DNA of 64,000 nt from contig NZ_RHPJ01000002.1 of NCBI RefSeq assembly GCF_004786095.1, forward strand, positions 124,001 through 188,000. The letters are read 5' to 3'. Under the pieces are notes generated by a model. The model was given only the letters and a program-made list of their open reading frames with translations, did not search any database and had not been told where the DNA came from. Numbering within the stretch: position 1 is the first letter of the stretch; every line of letters begins with the position of its first letter. Below are positions 27,325-34,977 of the stretch, in pieces. The stretch is from Serinibacter arcticus. GTDB lineage: Bacteria > Actinomycetota > Actinomycetes > Actinomycetales > Beutenbergiaceae. The position numbers and the translations under genes are program-made.

Positions 27325-28198
27325 GGTTGCTCCGATCGGCGAGGCGGGACAGCGCCGTGACGATCGCGACGACCGTCAGCGTCAGCAGCAGCAGCACGAA
27401 GCTCAGCGCCGCGGCGCGCGGCTGGTTGAACGTCACGAGCGCCTCGTTCTGCACACGGAGCCCGGCGAGCGGCTGGTTCGCGCCGCCCACCAGCAGCGGT
27501 GTCACGTAGATTCCCATCGTCAGCGAGAACACGATCACCGCTCCGGCCACGAGCCCGGGGGTCGACAGCGGCAGCACGACGCTGCGGAACGTCCGCAGCC
27601 CGGAGGCGCCGAGGTCGGCCGAGGCGCGCAGCACGGCGTCGTCGATCGTCTTCAGCGAGGCGGTCAGCGCGATGATCGCGAACGGCAGCAGCACGTGCAC
27701 GACGGCGAGGAACACCGTCCACGGCGAGCGCAGCAGCGGCAGCGACGTCTCGATGAGGCCGAGCGCCTGCAGCCCGCGGTTGACCGGACCCTCGCCCGAC
27801 GTCACCACGCGCCACCCGAACGAGCGCACGACCTCCGAGGTCAGCAGCGGCGACAGCGTGATCGTGAAGACGATCGTCTTGCGCCAGCCGGTGGGCGTCC
27901 GCGCGAGGTACCAGGCGATCGGGAAGCCCAGCACGAGGCACGTCAGGCTCACCCGGAGGGCCAGCGACAGGCTCTCCAGCAGCGAGTCGTACAGGTACGG
28001 CGTGGTGAACACCTGCGCGTACTGCGTCAGGGTGAACCCGTCCAGCGGCAGGTTGAACGCGTCGGTCGGCCGGAACGAGAGCACGAGCAGGCCGGCCAGC
28101 GGCACCACGAACGCCAGCACCACGAAGAGCGTGGGCACGACGGCGGCGAGCAGGCCGGTCGTCCGGCCGCCGGCGAGGCGCTGGCGGAGCGTGGTCAC
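27317..28198 (-). CDS. PotB-type ABC permease
   Basis: A 293-residue PotB-like permease. Six membrane helices start with LLAAVVPTLFVVLAFVVPLAGLL; the EAA loop is ASADLGASGLRTFRSVVLPLS. The GTG at 28198 overlaps the ATPase stop codon in a GTGA junction, which fixes the start. Its C-terminal end overlaps the next permease. Together they form the channel of a polyamine-type transporter whose real substrate is probably a cyclic amide or ureido compound, judged from the neighbouring enzymes. Confidence 0.9.
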   Translation of the reverse strand: MTTLRQRLAGGRTTGLLAAVVPTLFVVLAFVVPLAGLLVLSFRPTDAFNLPLDGFTLTQYAQVFTTPYLYDSLLESLSLALRVSLTCLVLGFPIAWYLARTPTGWRKTIVFTITLSPLLTSEVVRSFGWRVVTSGEGPVNRGLQALGLIETSLPLLRSPWTVFLAVVHVLLPFAIIALTASLKTIDDAVLRASADLGASGLRTFRSVVLPLSTPGLVAGAVIVFSLTMGIYVTPLLVGGANQPLAGLRVQNEALVTFNQPRAAALSFVLLLLTLTVVAIVTALSRLADRSNRA

Positions 28199-29247
28199 GG
28201 GGCTCCGGTCCCGGCAAGCGGCAGCACGGCGGCGTCGTCGAAGTGGACGGCGACGGCGGTGCCGACCGGGTGCACCGCCTCGGCGGCCGGGGGCGAGGCG
28301 AGCAGCGCGGTGCCGTCCGCCGTCCGCAGCCGGTAGTCGTAGCGCTCGCCGGTGAAGCCGACCGAGACGACGGCGGCGCGCGCCGCCTCGGGGTCGGCCG
28401 GCGTCGGGAGCGCGACGCGCAGCGCCTCGGGGCGCACGGCCGCGCGCGTGCCCTCCGCCGCCCGCCCGGTGACGGGCCGCCCCAGGAGGGTGGCTCCGCC
28501 GTCGGGCGAGGCGACGACGGGAAGGACGTTGGCCGCGCCGACGAAGTCCGCCACGAACGCGGTGCGCGGCGCGCGGTAGAGCTCCTCCGGCGTGCCGAGC
28601 TGCTCGAGGCGGCCGCCGGCCAGGAGCACGACCTTGTCCGACGTCGCCAGCGCCTCCGCCTGGTCGTGCGTCACGAAGACCATCGTGATGCCGACGCGCT
28701 GCTGCAGCTCGCGCAGCTCGTGGCGCATGTAGCGGCGCAGCTTGGCGTCGAGGTTGGACAGCGGCTCGTCGAGCAGGAGCACGCGGGGTCGCGTGACCAG
28801 GGAGCGCGCGATCGCGACGCGCTGCTGCTGACCGCCGGAGAGCTGGCGCGGGTAGCGCTCGGCGAACTCCTGCAGGCCGACGAGCTCGAGCACCTCCTCC
28901 ACGCGCTCGGTGCGCTCGGCCTTGCCGACCTTGCGCACGCGCAGCCCGTACTCGAGGTTGCGGCGCACCGTCAGGTGCGGGAACAGCGCGTAGGACTGGA
29001 AGACCATGCCGGTCTCGCGCTTGTGCGCGGGGACGTGCGTGACGTCCTCGCCGTCGATGAGGACGCTGCCCGCCATGGGCTCGACGAAGCCGGCCAGGGC
29101 CGACAGCAGGGTCGACTTGCCGCACCCGGACGGACCGAGCACCGACACGAACTCCCCGGGCTCCACGGTGAGCTCGTCCAGTGCGAGGACGAGCTCACCG
29201 TTGTACCCGAGCCTGAGGTCACGGACCTCGACGCGGCCTGAGGTCAT
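28195..29247 (-). CDS. PotA-type ABC transporter ATPase
   Basis: A 350-residue ATPase. Walker A is GPSGCGKST (about residues 38-46), the Q-loop VFQSYALFPHLTV, the signature LSGGQQQRVAIARSL, Walker B VLLLDEPLSNLDA and the switch histidine VFVTHDQAEA. A C-terminal TOBE-type domain (about 240-350) is present, as in PotA and MalK. The ATG shares one base with the stop codon of the binding-protein gene (TGATG). It energises the two permeases downstream. Confidence 0.93.
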   Translation of the reverse strand: MTSGRVEVRDLRLGYNGELVLALDELTVEPGEFVSVLGPSGCGKSTLLSALAGFVEPMAGSVLIDGEDVTHVPAHKRETGMVFQSYALFPHLTVRRNLEYGLRVRKVGKAERTERVEEVLELVGLQEFAERYPRQLSGGQQQRVAIARSLVTRPRVLLLDEPLSNLDAKLRRYMRHELRELQQRVGITMVFVTHDQAEALATSDKVVLLAGGRLEQLGTPEELYRAPRTAFVADFVGAANVLPVVASPDGGATLLGRPVTGRAAEGTRAAVRPEALRVALPTPADPEAARAAVVSVGFTGERYDYRLRTADGTALLASPPAAEAVHPVGTAVAVHFDDAAVLPLAGTGAP

Positions 29248-30407
29248 CAGCCGAAGATCTCCTGCCAGCGCGCCTGCAGGTCGCCGAGCTGCGGGGTGAT
29301 CACGGGGTAGTCGACCCAGACGAAGTCGTCGTAGGCGCCGGGACCGTGCTGGATCTGCGCGGCGAACTCCTCGGAGTAGACGTTGGTGTCGTTCGAGGCG
29401 GCGTACCAGGTGCCCTCGGAGAACGTGGGCTGGTACTCCGGGGAGGCGAGGTAGTTGAGGAACTCGTAGGCGAGGTCGGAGCTCTCGGTGCCCTCGGCCA
29501 CGAAGAACGACGTCAGCGCGCCGACCGAGCCGGACTCGGGGTAGGCGAAGCCGATCGCCTCACCGTTGTTCTGCTGCACGAACGCGCGGCCGTCCCAGTG
29601 CGCGGCGGCCCAGGCGTCACCGCCCACGAGCGTGGTCTCCACGGAGGTGCCGTCGGCGGGGAACGCCGAGGCGCAGTCCGCGAGGCCCTCGAGCTGGTCG
29701 AACGCGGCGTCGACGTCGGCCGGCTCGCTGATGCTGCCGCCGTTCTCGTTGATGACGCCGGCGAGGAACTCCACCCCGGTGTTGAACGTCAGCGGGGAGA
29801 TGCCGAGGTGGCCGCACAGGGCCGGGTCCCACAGGTCCGACCAGTCGGTCGGGGCGTCGGTGACGAGGTCGGTGCGGTAGGCGATGCCGGTCGCGCCGAC
29901 GGTCAGCGGCACGCCGTACTGCGCGCCGTCGATCTCGCTCTGCTCGACCAGGACCGGGTTGAGGTCGGCGAAGTCGGCGATGCGGTCGGTGTCGAGCTCG
30001 GCCACGACGCCGCCAGCCACCGCGCTCGGGATCACGTTGGGGGTGAAGGCGACGACGTCGTAGGCGGGCGTGCCGCCGGCCGAGGAGCGCAGGGCGGTCA
30101 GCCAGTCGGCGGGGCCGCCGGGGACGAGCTCGACCGTGGCGCCCGTGGCGGCCTCGAAGGGCTCGACGAACGCGGCCTGGAACGACTCGCCCCAGGAGCC
30201 GGCGTAGGCGGCGACGGTGAGGGTCTGGCCGGTGAAGTCCGTCTCGCCGGAGCCGGTGTCGGCGCCGCCCTCGGGGGCGGCGGCGTCGTCGGACCCGCCA
30301 CCGCACGCGGCGAGCGTGAGTGCGAGCGCGGCGGCGACGGCGGCGATCCGCAGCGCCGGGCGGGCGGTGGCGCTCCCGGGGGTGCGCCGGGTCAGGAGGG
30401 TGCTCAT
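29247..30407 (-). CDS. PotD-type solute-binding lipoprotein
   Basis: A 386-residue extracellular binding protein. A lipoprotein signal ends in LAAC (Cys at about residue 35), followed by an acidic Gly/Ala-rich linker. The mature part (LTVAAYAGSWGESFQAAFVEPFE, YDVVAFTPNV, YGVPLTVGATGIAYRTDLV) belongs to the spermidine/putrescine-like group 1 family. The gene lies directly after the amidase gene (7-base gap) and before the ATPase. Ligand specificity is unknown; neighbours suggest a cyclic or linear amide. Confidence 0.9.
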   Translation of the reverse strand: MSTLLTRRTPGSATARPALRIAAVAAALALTLAACGGGSDDAAAPEGGADTGSGETDFTGQTLTVAAYAGSWGESFQAAFVEPFEAATGATVELVPGGPADWLTALRSSAGGTPAYDVVAFTPNVIPSAVAGGVVAELDTDRIADFADLNPVLVEQSEIDGAQYGVPLTVGATGIAYRTDLVTDAPTDWSDLWDPALCGHLGISPLTFNTGVEFLAGVINENGGSISEPADVDAAFDQLEGLADCASAFPADGTSVETTLVGGDAWAAAHWDGRAFVQQNNGEAIGFAYPESGSVGALTSFFVAEGTESSDLAYEFLNYLASPEYQPTFSEGTWYAASNDTNVYSEEFAAQIQHGPGAYDDFVWVDYPVITPQLGDLQARWQEIFG

Positions 30408-30414
30408 GCGGGGA

Positions 30415-31917
30415 TCACTTTCGTCGGGCGGGGGCGGGGGAGTCGGGCTGGAGGGCCGAGTGCGGAGGGGCGACGGGCGGGTGGTGGGCCTCGACGTCGC
30501 GGCCGAGCTGGAGCACCACGTCGTCGGCGTGCTGGCGCCCGATGATCTGGACGGCGAGCGGGAGACCGCCGTCGTCCAGCCCGGCCGGGACCGAGAGCGC
30601 GGGTGAGCCGATCACGCTGGCGACGGTGGTGAAGGCCAGCGTCTGCTCGTAGGTCGGGCAGGCGCGGCCGAGCGGTCCGCCGCTCTGGATGAGCTCGGAT
30701 CGGACCTCGCCGACGCGGGGCACGCGCGTGGCCGTGGTGGGGGTCAGGAGCACGTCGACGCGGTCGAAGTAGTCCGCGGTGATCTCGCGGGCGAGGGTCT
30801 CGAAGCGGTTGACCTCGCGGACGTAGGTGATCGCGTCGATCCCGGCGGCGTGCGCGAGGTGGCGCTGCACGTGCGCGGGCAGGCGCTCGGGCCGGGGCGG
30901 CGGGTCGAGCGCGAGCCAGGTCGGGATGATCGTCGTGGGGTAGATGTCCATGACGACCGCGGTCGCATCGCTCGCGTGGATCTCGACGATCTCGTGGCCC
31001 GCCGCGCGCAGGCGCTCGGCGAGGTCGAGGACGACGGCGGAGCACGCCTCGTCGACGTCGATCGCCGGGTCGAAGGCCTCGGTCAGGACGCCGATGCGCA
31101 GCCGCGGGGTGGGACGCTCGAGCGCGTCGGTGAGGTCGTTGCCGCCGGCGGCGCGGCGGCCGCTGGCGGGGCGCGCGGCCCAGGCGTGCGGATCGCGGCG
31201 CGTGAGGTGGTCGTGCACGAGCGCCGCGTCGGCGACCGTCCGCGTGATCGCGCCGGCCGAGGCGCCGCCCGCCCAGCCCTGCAGGCGGGAGGGGACCAGG
31301 CCGCGCGTGGGCTTGAGGCCGACGACGCCGCAGAATGCGGCGGGCACGCGGATCGAGCCGCCGCCGTCGCTCGCGATCGCGACGGGCACGAGACCCGCGG
31401 CGACCGACGCCGCGCTGCCGCCGCTGGAGCCCCCGGGGGAGTGCTCGAGGTTCCACGGGTTGCGCGTGATGCCCCACCGGTCGCTCTCGCACGACGTCGT
31501 CATGCCCAGCTCGGGGGCGGCGGCGCGGCCGACCTGGACCAGGCCGCCGGCCAGGGCCGCGGCGACGGGGAGGTCGGTGGTGGTGGCGGGGGCGTCGTCG
31601 TAGGCGAGGGAGGAGCGCGAGTACGGCTGGCCCTCGACGGCGAAGAGGTCCTTGACCGTCGTGGGGACGCCGGCGAGCGGGGGGATCGCGTTGCTGGCGG
31701 TGCTGCTGCCGTCGGCCTCGGCGAGCCGGCGGTCGAGCTGGGCGGCGCGCGCGAGGGCGGCCTCGTCGTCGCGCCAGACGATCGAGCGGATCGCGGCGTC
31801 GGCGCCGTCGATCGTGGCCAGGGTGTGCTCGACCACGGACACGGCGCTCACCCGGCGGGTGCGCACCTGCTCGGCCAGACCGGCGACCGAGTTATGTAGT
31901 GGATGATTTTCGGGCAC
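30415..31917 (-). CDS. Amidase signature enzyme
   Basis: A 500-residue amidase signature family hydrolase. The Ser-cisSer-Lys triad is visible: Lys in GVPTTVKDLFAVEG, the cis-Ser in HSPGGSSGGSAASVAAG and the nucleophile serine in SDGGGSIRVPAAFCG. The C-terminal YEQTLAFTTVASVIGSPALSVPAG is typical. It hydrolyses an amide, possibly the carbamoyl or amide product of the HyuAB step. The GTG at 31917 begins at VPENHPLHN; an ATG at 31953 would extend it through a likely operator. It is the first gene of the minus-strand operon ending in hyuB and is divergent from the MocR-like regulator. Confidence 0.9.
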   Translation of the reverse strand: MPENHPLHNSVAGLAEQVRTRRVSAVSVVEHTLATIDGADAAIRSIVWRDDEAALARAAQLDRRLAEADGSSTASNAIPPLAGVPTTVKDLFAVEGQPYSRSSLAYDDAPATTTDLPVAAALAGGLVQVGRAAAPELGMTTSCESDRWGITRNPWNLEHSPGGSSGGSAASVAAGLVPVAIASDGGGSIRVPAAFCGVVGLKPTRGLVPSRLQGWAGGASAGAITRTVADAALVHDHLTRRDPHAWAARPASGRRAAGGNDLTDALERPTPRLRIGVLTEAFDPAIDVDEACSAVVLDLAERLRAAGHEIVEIHASDATAVVMDIYPTTIIPTWLALDPPPRPERLPAHVQRHLAHAAGIDAITYVREVNRFETLAREITADYFDRVDVLLTPTTATRVPRVGEVRSELIQSGGPLGRACPTYEQTLAFTTVASVIGSPALSVPAGLDDGGLPLAVQIIGRQHADDVVLQLGRDVEAHHPPVAPPHSALQPDSPAPARRK

Positions 31918-31943
31918 GCGGGAAATGTACGCTCCGATCCGGA

Positions 31944-31958
31944 GACGGTCCATGACCG
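31944..31958. promoter_or_regulatory. Inverted repeat between amidase and regulator
   Basis: Perfect 6-3-6 palindrome ACGGTC-CAT-GACCGT in the divergent intergenic region. It is a candidate operator for the MocR-like regulator. Confidence 0.45.
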
Positions 31959-32057
31959 TTGCAGGCGTTCCGCATCGTGGGACCGCCGGAATCGCGTGCG
32001 GGCGGGTGGCGCGGCTCGCGGTGTGGCTGGGCGTTGCCGCGCCGCCCGGGGCCCGAT

Positions 32058-32071
32058 ATGTTCGCAATGTT
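32058..32071 (+). promoter_or_regulatory. Direct repeat just before the MocR-like start codon
   Basis: ATGTT-CGCA-ATGTT ends one base before the ATG at 32072. MocR proteins often bind direct repeats; the AT-rich TATGTT could also act as a -10 element. There is no ribosome site in this stretch, so a leaderless mRNA or an upstream start is possible. Confidence 0.35.
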
Positions 32072-33469
32072 ATGGCGATCGCGACACTGGACGGCACGGC
32101 GACGGACGACGACGAGTCCGCCGCCTCACGCGTGCTCGCGGAGGTGCACGGACTCGCGCCGCGCGAGGTGACGGCCCTGCTCGTGCGCCAGATCGGCGAC
32201 GGCACGCTCCCGCCCGGCACGCGGCTGCCGACCATCCGCGACGTCGCCCGGGCGGCGGGCGCGAGCACGTCCTCGGTCGCCGCGGTCTGGGCGCGGCTCG
32301 GCGAGCGCGGTCTGATCAGCACGCGACGGCGGGGCGGCACCGTGGTCGTCGGCGCGGTCGGCTGGCCGCGGGCCGGGACGCCGCGGGTGTTCACCGGCTG
32401 GGGCTCGGTGGACATGTCGAGCGCGCACCCGGCGCCCGAGGACCTGCCCGACCTGCGGCGGGCGTTCCAGCGGAGCCTCGAGGAGCCGCGGACCAACGCG
32501 CTGGCGCGCGAGCACATCACCGATCTGCTGCGCGAGACCGTCGCGCCGGCGTGGCCGTTCGTCGCGCAGGAGTGGACGACCGTGTCGGGTTCGGGTGAGG
32601 CGACGCTCGTGACGTGCGAGGCGGCGACGCCGCGGGGCGGGCTCGTGGCCGTGCAGGAGCCGGCGACGCCCGGCAACATCGCCAACCTGCGCTCGCTCGG
32701 GCTCGAGGTGGTGGCGGTCGCGTCGGACTCCTCGGGGCCGCTGCCGGCGTCGCTGGAGGCGGCGCTCGCGGCGGGCGCGCGCACCTTCCTGTACCAGCCG
32801 GCGGGGACGCTGACCGTGGACAGCCGGCTCACGCCGTCGCGCGCGGCCGAGCTCGCCGAGGTTCTCACGAGGGTGGCGCCCGAGGCATGGGTGATCGAGG
32901 AGGACGTGCTCGCGACGCGGGATCCGGAGCACTCCGCACCCGCCGCCAGCCTAGGGACGGCGCTGCCGGACCGGGTGGTGCGGCTCGCGTCGTACTGCCG
33001 TGCGTTCGGGCTGGACCTGCGGACCACGGTGATCGGCGGCGCTCGCGAGCTGCTCGAACCGATCCGACAGCTGCGCAGCCACGGGATGCAGGCGCAGAGC
33101 CGGATCCTGCAGAACTCCCTGGCGCACATGCTGCGCGATCCGGCCGCGCGCGAGTTCGCGGAGTCCGCGGCGCGGGACCACGAGGTGGCGGCGTCGGGGC
33201 TGGTGGCGCGGCTGGCGGCGCTCGGGGTGCGGGCGACGGCGTCGCCGGGATCGCTGCTGGTGTGGGTGCCGGCACGGGACGAGGCCCAGGCGCTGGCCGA
33301 GCTGGCGGCGCACGGGGTGACGCTCGCGCCGTCGGGCCGGACGTTCGTGGACCCGCCGCGGCCGGCGGTGCTGCGGGTCGGGACGCCGCAGCTCCCGATC
33401 GGGGCGCCGCTGGACGAGCTGGCCCGGCTGCTGGCGAGCGCGGCGGCGACGCGGGTGTCCGACGCCTGA
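32072..33469 (+). CDS. MocR/PdxR-like regulator lacking the PLP lysine
   Basis: A 465-residue protein with a GntR winged helix at the N-terminus (LLVRQIGDGTLPPGTRLPTIRDVARAAGASTSSVAAVWARLGERG) and an aminotransferase-fold domain (about 110-460). Family members bind pyridoxal phosphate through a lysine in a G-S-F-S-K motif; here the aligned stretch is ASYCRAFGLDLR, with Arg in place of Lys, so no Schiff base is expected. It is divergent from the amidase-ABC-HyuAB operon and probably controls it. The ATG at 32072 is the usual distance before the helix-turn-helix; the frame is open back to 31925. Confidence 0.8.
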   Translation: MAIATLDGTATDDDESAASRVLAEVHGLAPREVTALLVRQIGDGTLPPGTRLPTIRDVARAAGASTSSVAAVWARLGERGLISTRRRGGTVVVGAVGWPRAGTPRVFTGWGSVDMSSAHPAPEDLPDLRRAFQRSLEEPRTNALAREHITDLLRETVAPAWPFVAQEWTTVSGSGEATLVTCEAATPRGGLVAVQEPATPGNIANLRSLGLEVVAVASDSSGPLPASLEAALAAGARTFLYQPAGTLTVDSRLTPSRAAELAEVLTRVAPEAWVIEEDVLATRDPEHSAPAASLGTALPDRVVRLASYCRAFGLDLRTTVIGGARELLEPIRQLRSHGMQAQSRILQNSLAHMLRDPAAREFAESAARDHEVAASGLVARLAALGVRATASPGSLLVWVPARDEAQALAELAAHGVTLAPSGRTFVDPPRPAVLRVGTPQLPIGAPLDELARLLASAAATRVSDA

Positions 33470-33472
33470 GCT

Positions 33473-33497
33473 CCGGCCGGGCGATTCCCCCGGCCGG
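33473..33497 (+). terminator. Hairpin after the MocR-like gene
   Basis: CCGGCCGGG (33473-33481) pairs with CCCGGCCGG (33489-33497) over a 7-base loop, a few bases after the TGA. Confidence 0.6.
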
Positions 33498-33541
33498 CCT
33501 CGGTCATCGACTGCTGCGCTGCGCGCGGCGCTCGCACGCAC

Positions 33542-33597
33542 CGACTGGCACGCCTGACTCGGTTGGCGGGCGGTATCCGAGGTAGACGTGCCAGTCG
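33542..33597. repeat. Long imperfect inverted repeat in an intergenic region
   Basis: CGACTGGCACG (33542-33552) and its exact complement CGTGCCAGTCG (33587-33597) flank a weaker inner pairing (CTCGG with CCGAG). The element lies between convergent genes and could be a bidirectional terminator or a small mobile remnant. Confidence 0.5.
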
Positions 33598-33612
33598 ATG
33601 GTGAAGCGAGGG

Positions 33613-34086
33613 TCAGGCCGACTCCTCGCCCTTCGTGTCGATCTCCTCGGCGAACGCGGGCGGCTCGTCGCGGCCGGCCTCCTCGTCGGCGTCGGCGTCC
33701 TCCGCCGTCGCCTGGACGATGCCCTGGGCGTGGTGCGTGGGCGCGTAGACCGTGTAGAGGCGGAGCGGCTCGTCACCGGTGTTCTCGACGTCGTGCCAGG
33801 TGCCGGCGGGGACCTGGATGCTCCAGCCGTCCGACACGTCCTGCTGGAAGGACAGGTCGTCCTTGTCCGGCCCCATCTTCACGCGGCCCTTCCCGGCGTC
33901 GATGCGCAGGAACTGGTCGGTGCCGTGGTGCACCTCGAGGCCGATGGCCTTGCCGGGCTGGATGGCCATGAGCACGACCTGGAGGTGCTTGCCGCTCCAC
34001 GCGACGCGGCGGTAGTCGCCGTTCTGCACGGTGGCGGCCTCGATGTCGAAGGCGTTCGGGTTCGGTCCGTTGTCGTTGATCTCCAT
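33613..34086 (-). CDS. Cupin-domain protein
   Basis: A 157-residue protein with one cupin fold at about residues 30-120: VVLMAIQPGKAIGLEVHHGTDQFLRIDAGKGRV (first motif, with the His pair and Gln) and IQVPAGTWHDVENTGDEPLRLYTVYAP (second motif, His). These residues normally hold a divalent metal. The C-terminal 35 residues are very acidic and end in DTKGEESA. Its close relatives are small stress- or sugar-related cupins of unknown chemistry. ATG at 34086 has AGGA eight bases upstream; ATG at 34095 is an alternative. Confidence 0.82.
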   Translation of the reverse strand: MEINDNGPNPNAFDIEAATVQNGDYRRVAWSGKHLQVVLMAIQPGKAIGLEVHHGTDQFLRIDAGKGRVKMGPDKDDLSFQQDVSDGWSIQVPAGTWHDVENTGDEPLRLYTVYAPTHHAQGIVQATAEDADADEEAGRDEPPAFAEEIDTKGEESA

Positions 34087-34153
34087 GCGTTCCATCCTGG
34101 CCAAGTGGGTGTCGCGGCACCAGGTTCTTGTCGGTCCGCTCCGGACCGGCCGC

Positions 34154-34867
34154 CTACCGAGCGCCGGCGCTCGCGGCGTCGGTGGCCGTGGCCGTGGCGG
34201 TGAGGAAGTCCCCGCTCCACGCGGCCAGCGTGCGCGGATCGGCGTCGGAGCCCACGTAGGCCACCACGTCGCCGAGCGGTGCGACGCACTCGGAGCCCGA
34301 CGCCGTCGTGCGGCACCCGAGGTAGTCCCACCCGGTGCTGACCTCGGGCTCGACGAGCTCGTCGTAGGAGTCGAGCGGCGCGGTCAGGGAGGACGCCGCC
34401 GTCGCCGCGTCGGGGTAGTGCAGGAGGAGGACCCAGGCCAGCCCTTCCAGGTACGCGGCGCAGTCCGTGCCGCCCGTGCCCAGGGCCGGGACGTCGTCGG
34501 CGTAGACCAGGCTCTGGAAGCTCTCGTAGGAGAAGTCGTCGATGGCGAACAGCGTCGGGGGCGGGTCCTCGACCACGATGCCCCCGGCCCAGCCGTCGAC
34601 CATGTCGGCTCCCACGGCCTGCACGAGGCCGTCCGCCGCGGTGCACGTGACGCCGTCGAGCGAGATGAGCGCGCTCCCGTGCACGAGCGTGTGCTCGCCG
34701 ACGTGCGTCGGGACCTCCAAGCGCTGGACCGGGACCGTCGCGTCGGCATCGGCCCGCGGCCACAGGAGGGTGGCGACGACGGCGACCGCGACCGCCAGGG
34801 CGACGGCGGCCACCGTCGCGACGACCGCACGCGGGCGGGTGTGGGTGGCGGCGCTCGTGCGCGACAT
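34154..34867 (-). CDS. Exported or membrane-anchored protein of unknown function
   Basis: A 237-residue protein with a basic N-terminus (MSRTSAATHTRPR) and one hydrophobic helix at about 14-36, then an outer domain not matched to a known family. The outer part holds several cysteines (VTCTAAD, TDCAAYL, LGCRTT, SECVAP) that could form two disulfides. AGGAG about six bases before the ATG supports the start. It follows the metallophosphoesterase gene on the same strand after a strong terminator, so it has its own promoter. Confidence 0.68.
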   Translation of the reverse strand: MSRTSAATHTRPRAVVATVAAVALAVAVAVVATLLWPRADADATVPVQRLEVPTHVGEHTLVHGSALISLDGVTCTAADGLVQAVGADMVDGWAGGIVVEDPPPTLFAIDDFSYESFQSLVYADDVPALGTGGTDCAAYLEGLAWVLLLHYPDAATAASSLTAPLDSYDELVEPEVSTGWDYLGCRTTASGSECVAPLGDVVAYVGSDADPRTLAAWSGDFLTATATATDAASAGAR

Positions 34868-34920
34868 GGCGGCTCCTGGGGCGGGGTGGATCAGGTGATC
34901 AGAGTGGGTCGGGGTGGATG

Positions 34921-34968
34921 CGGGCCCGGCCGGCCGGTGGCACGTGCGCCACCGACCGGCCGGGCCCG
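34921..34968 (-). terminator. Terminator of the metallophosphoesterase gene
   Basis: 21-bp arms (34921-34941 and 34948-34968) with a single mismatch or wobble and a 6-base loop, just 3' of the minus-strand stop codon at 34978. Confidence 0.85.
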
Positions 34969-34977
34969 ATCGGACCG

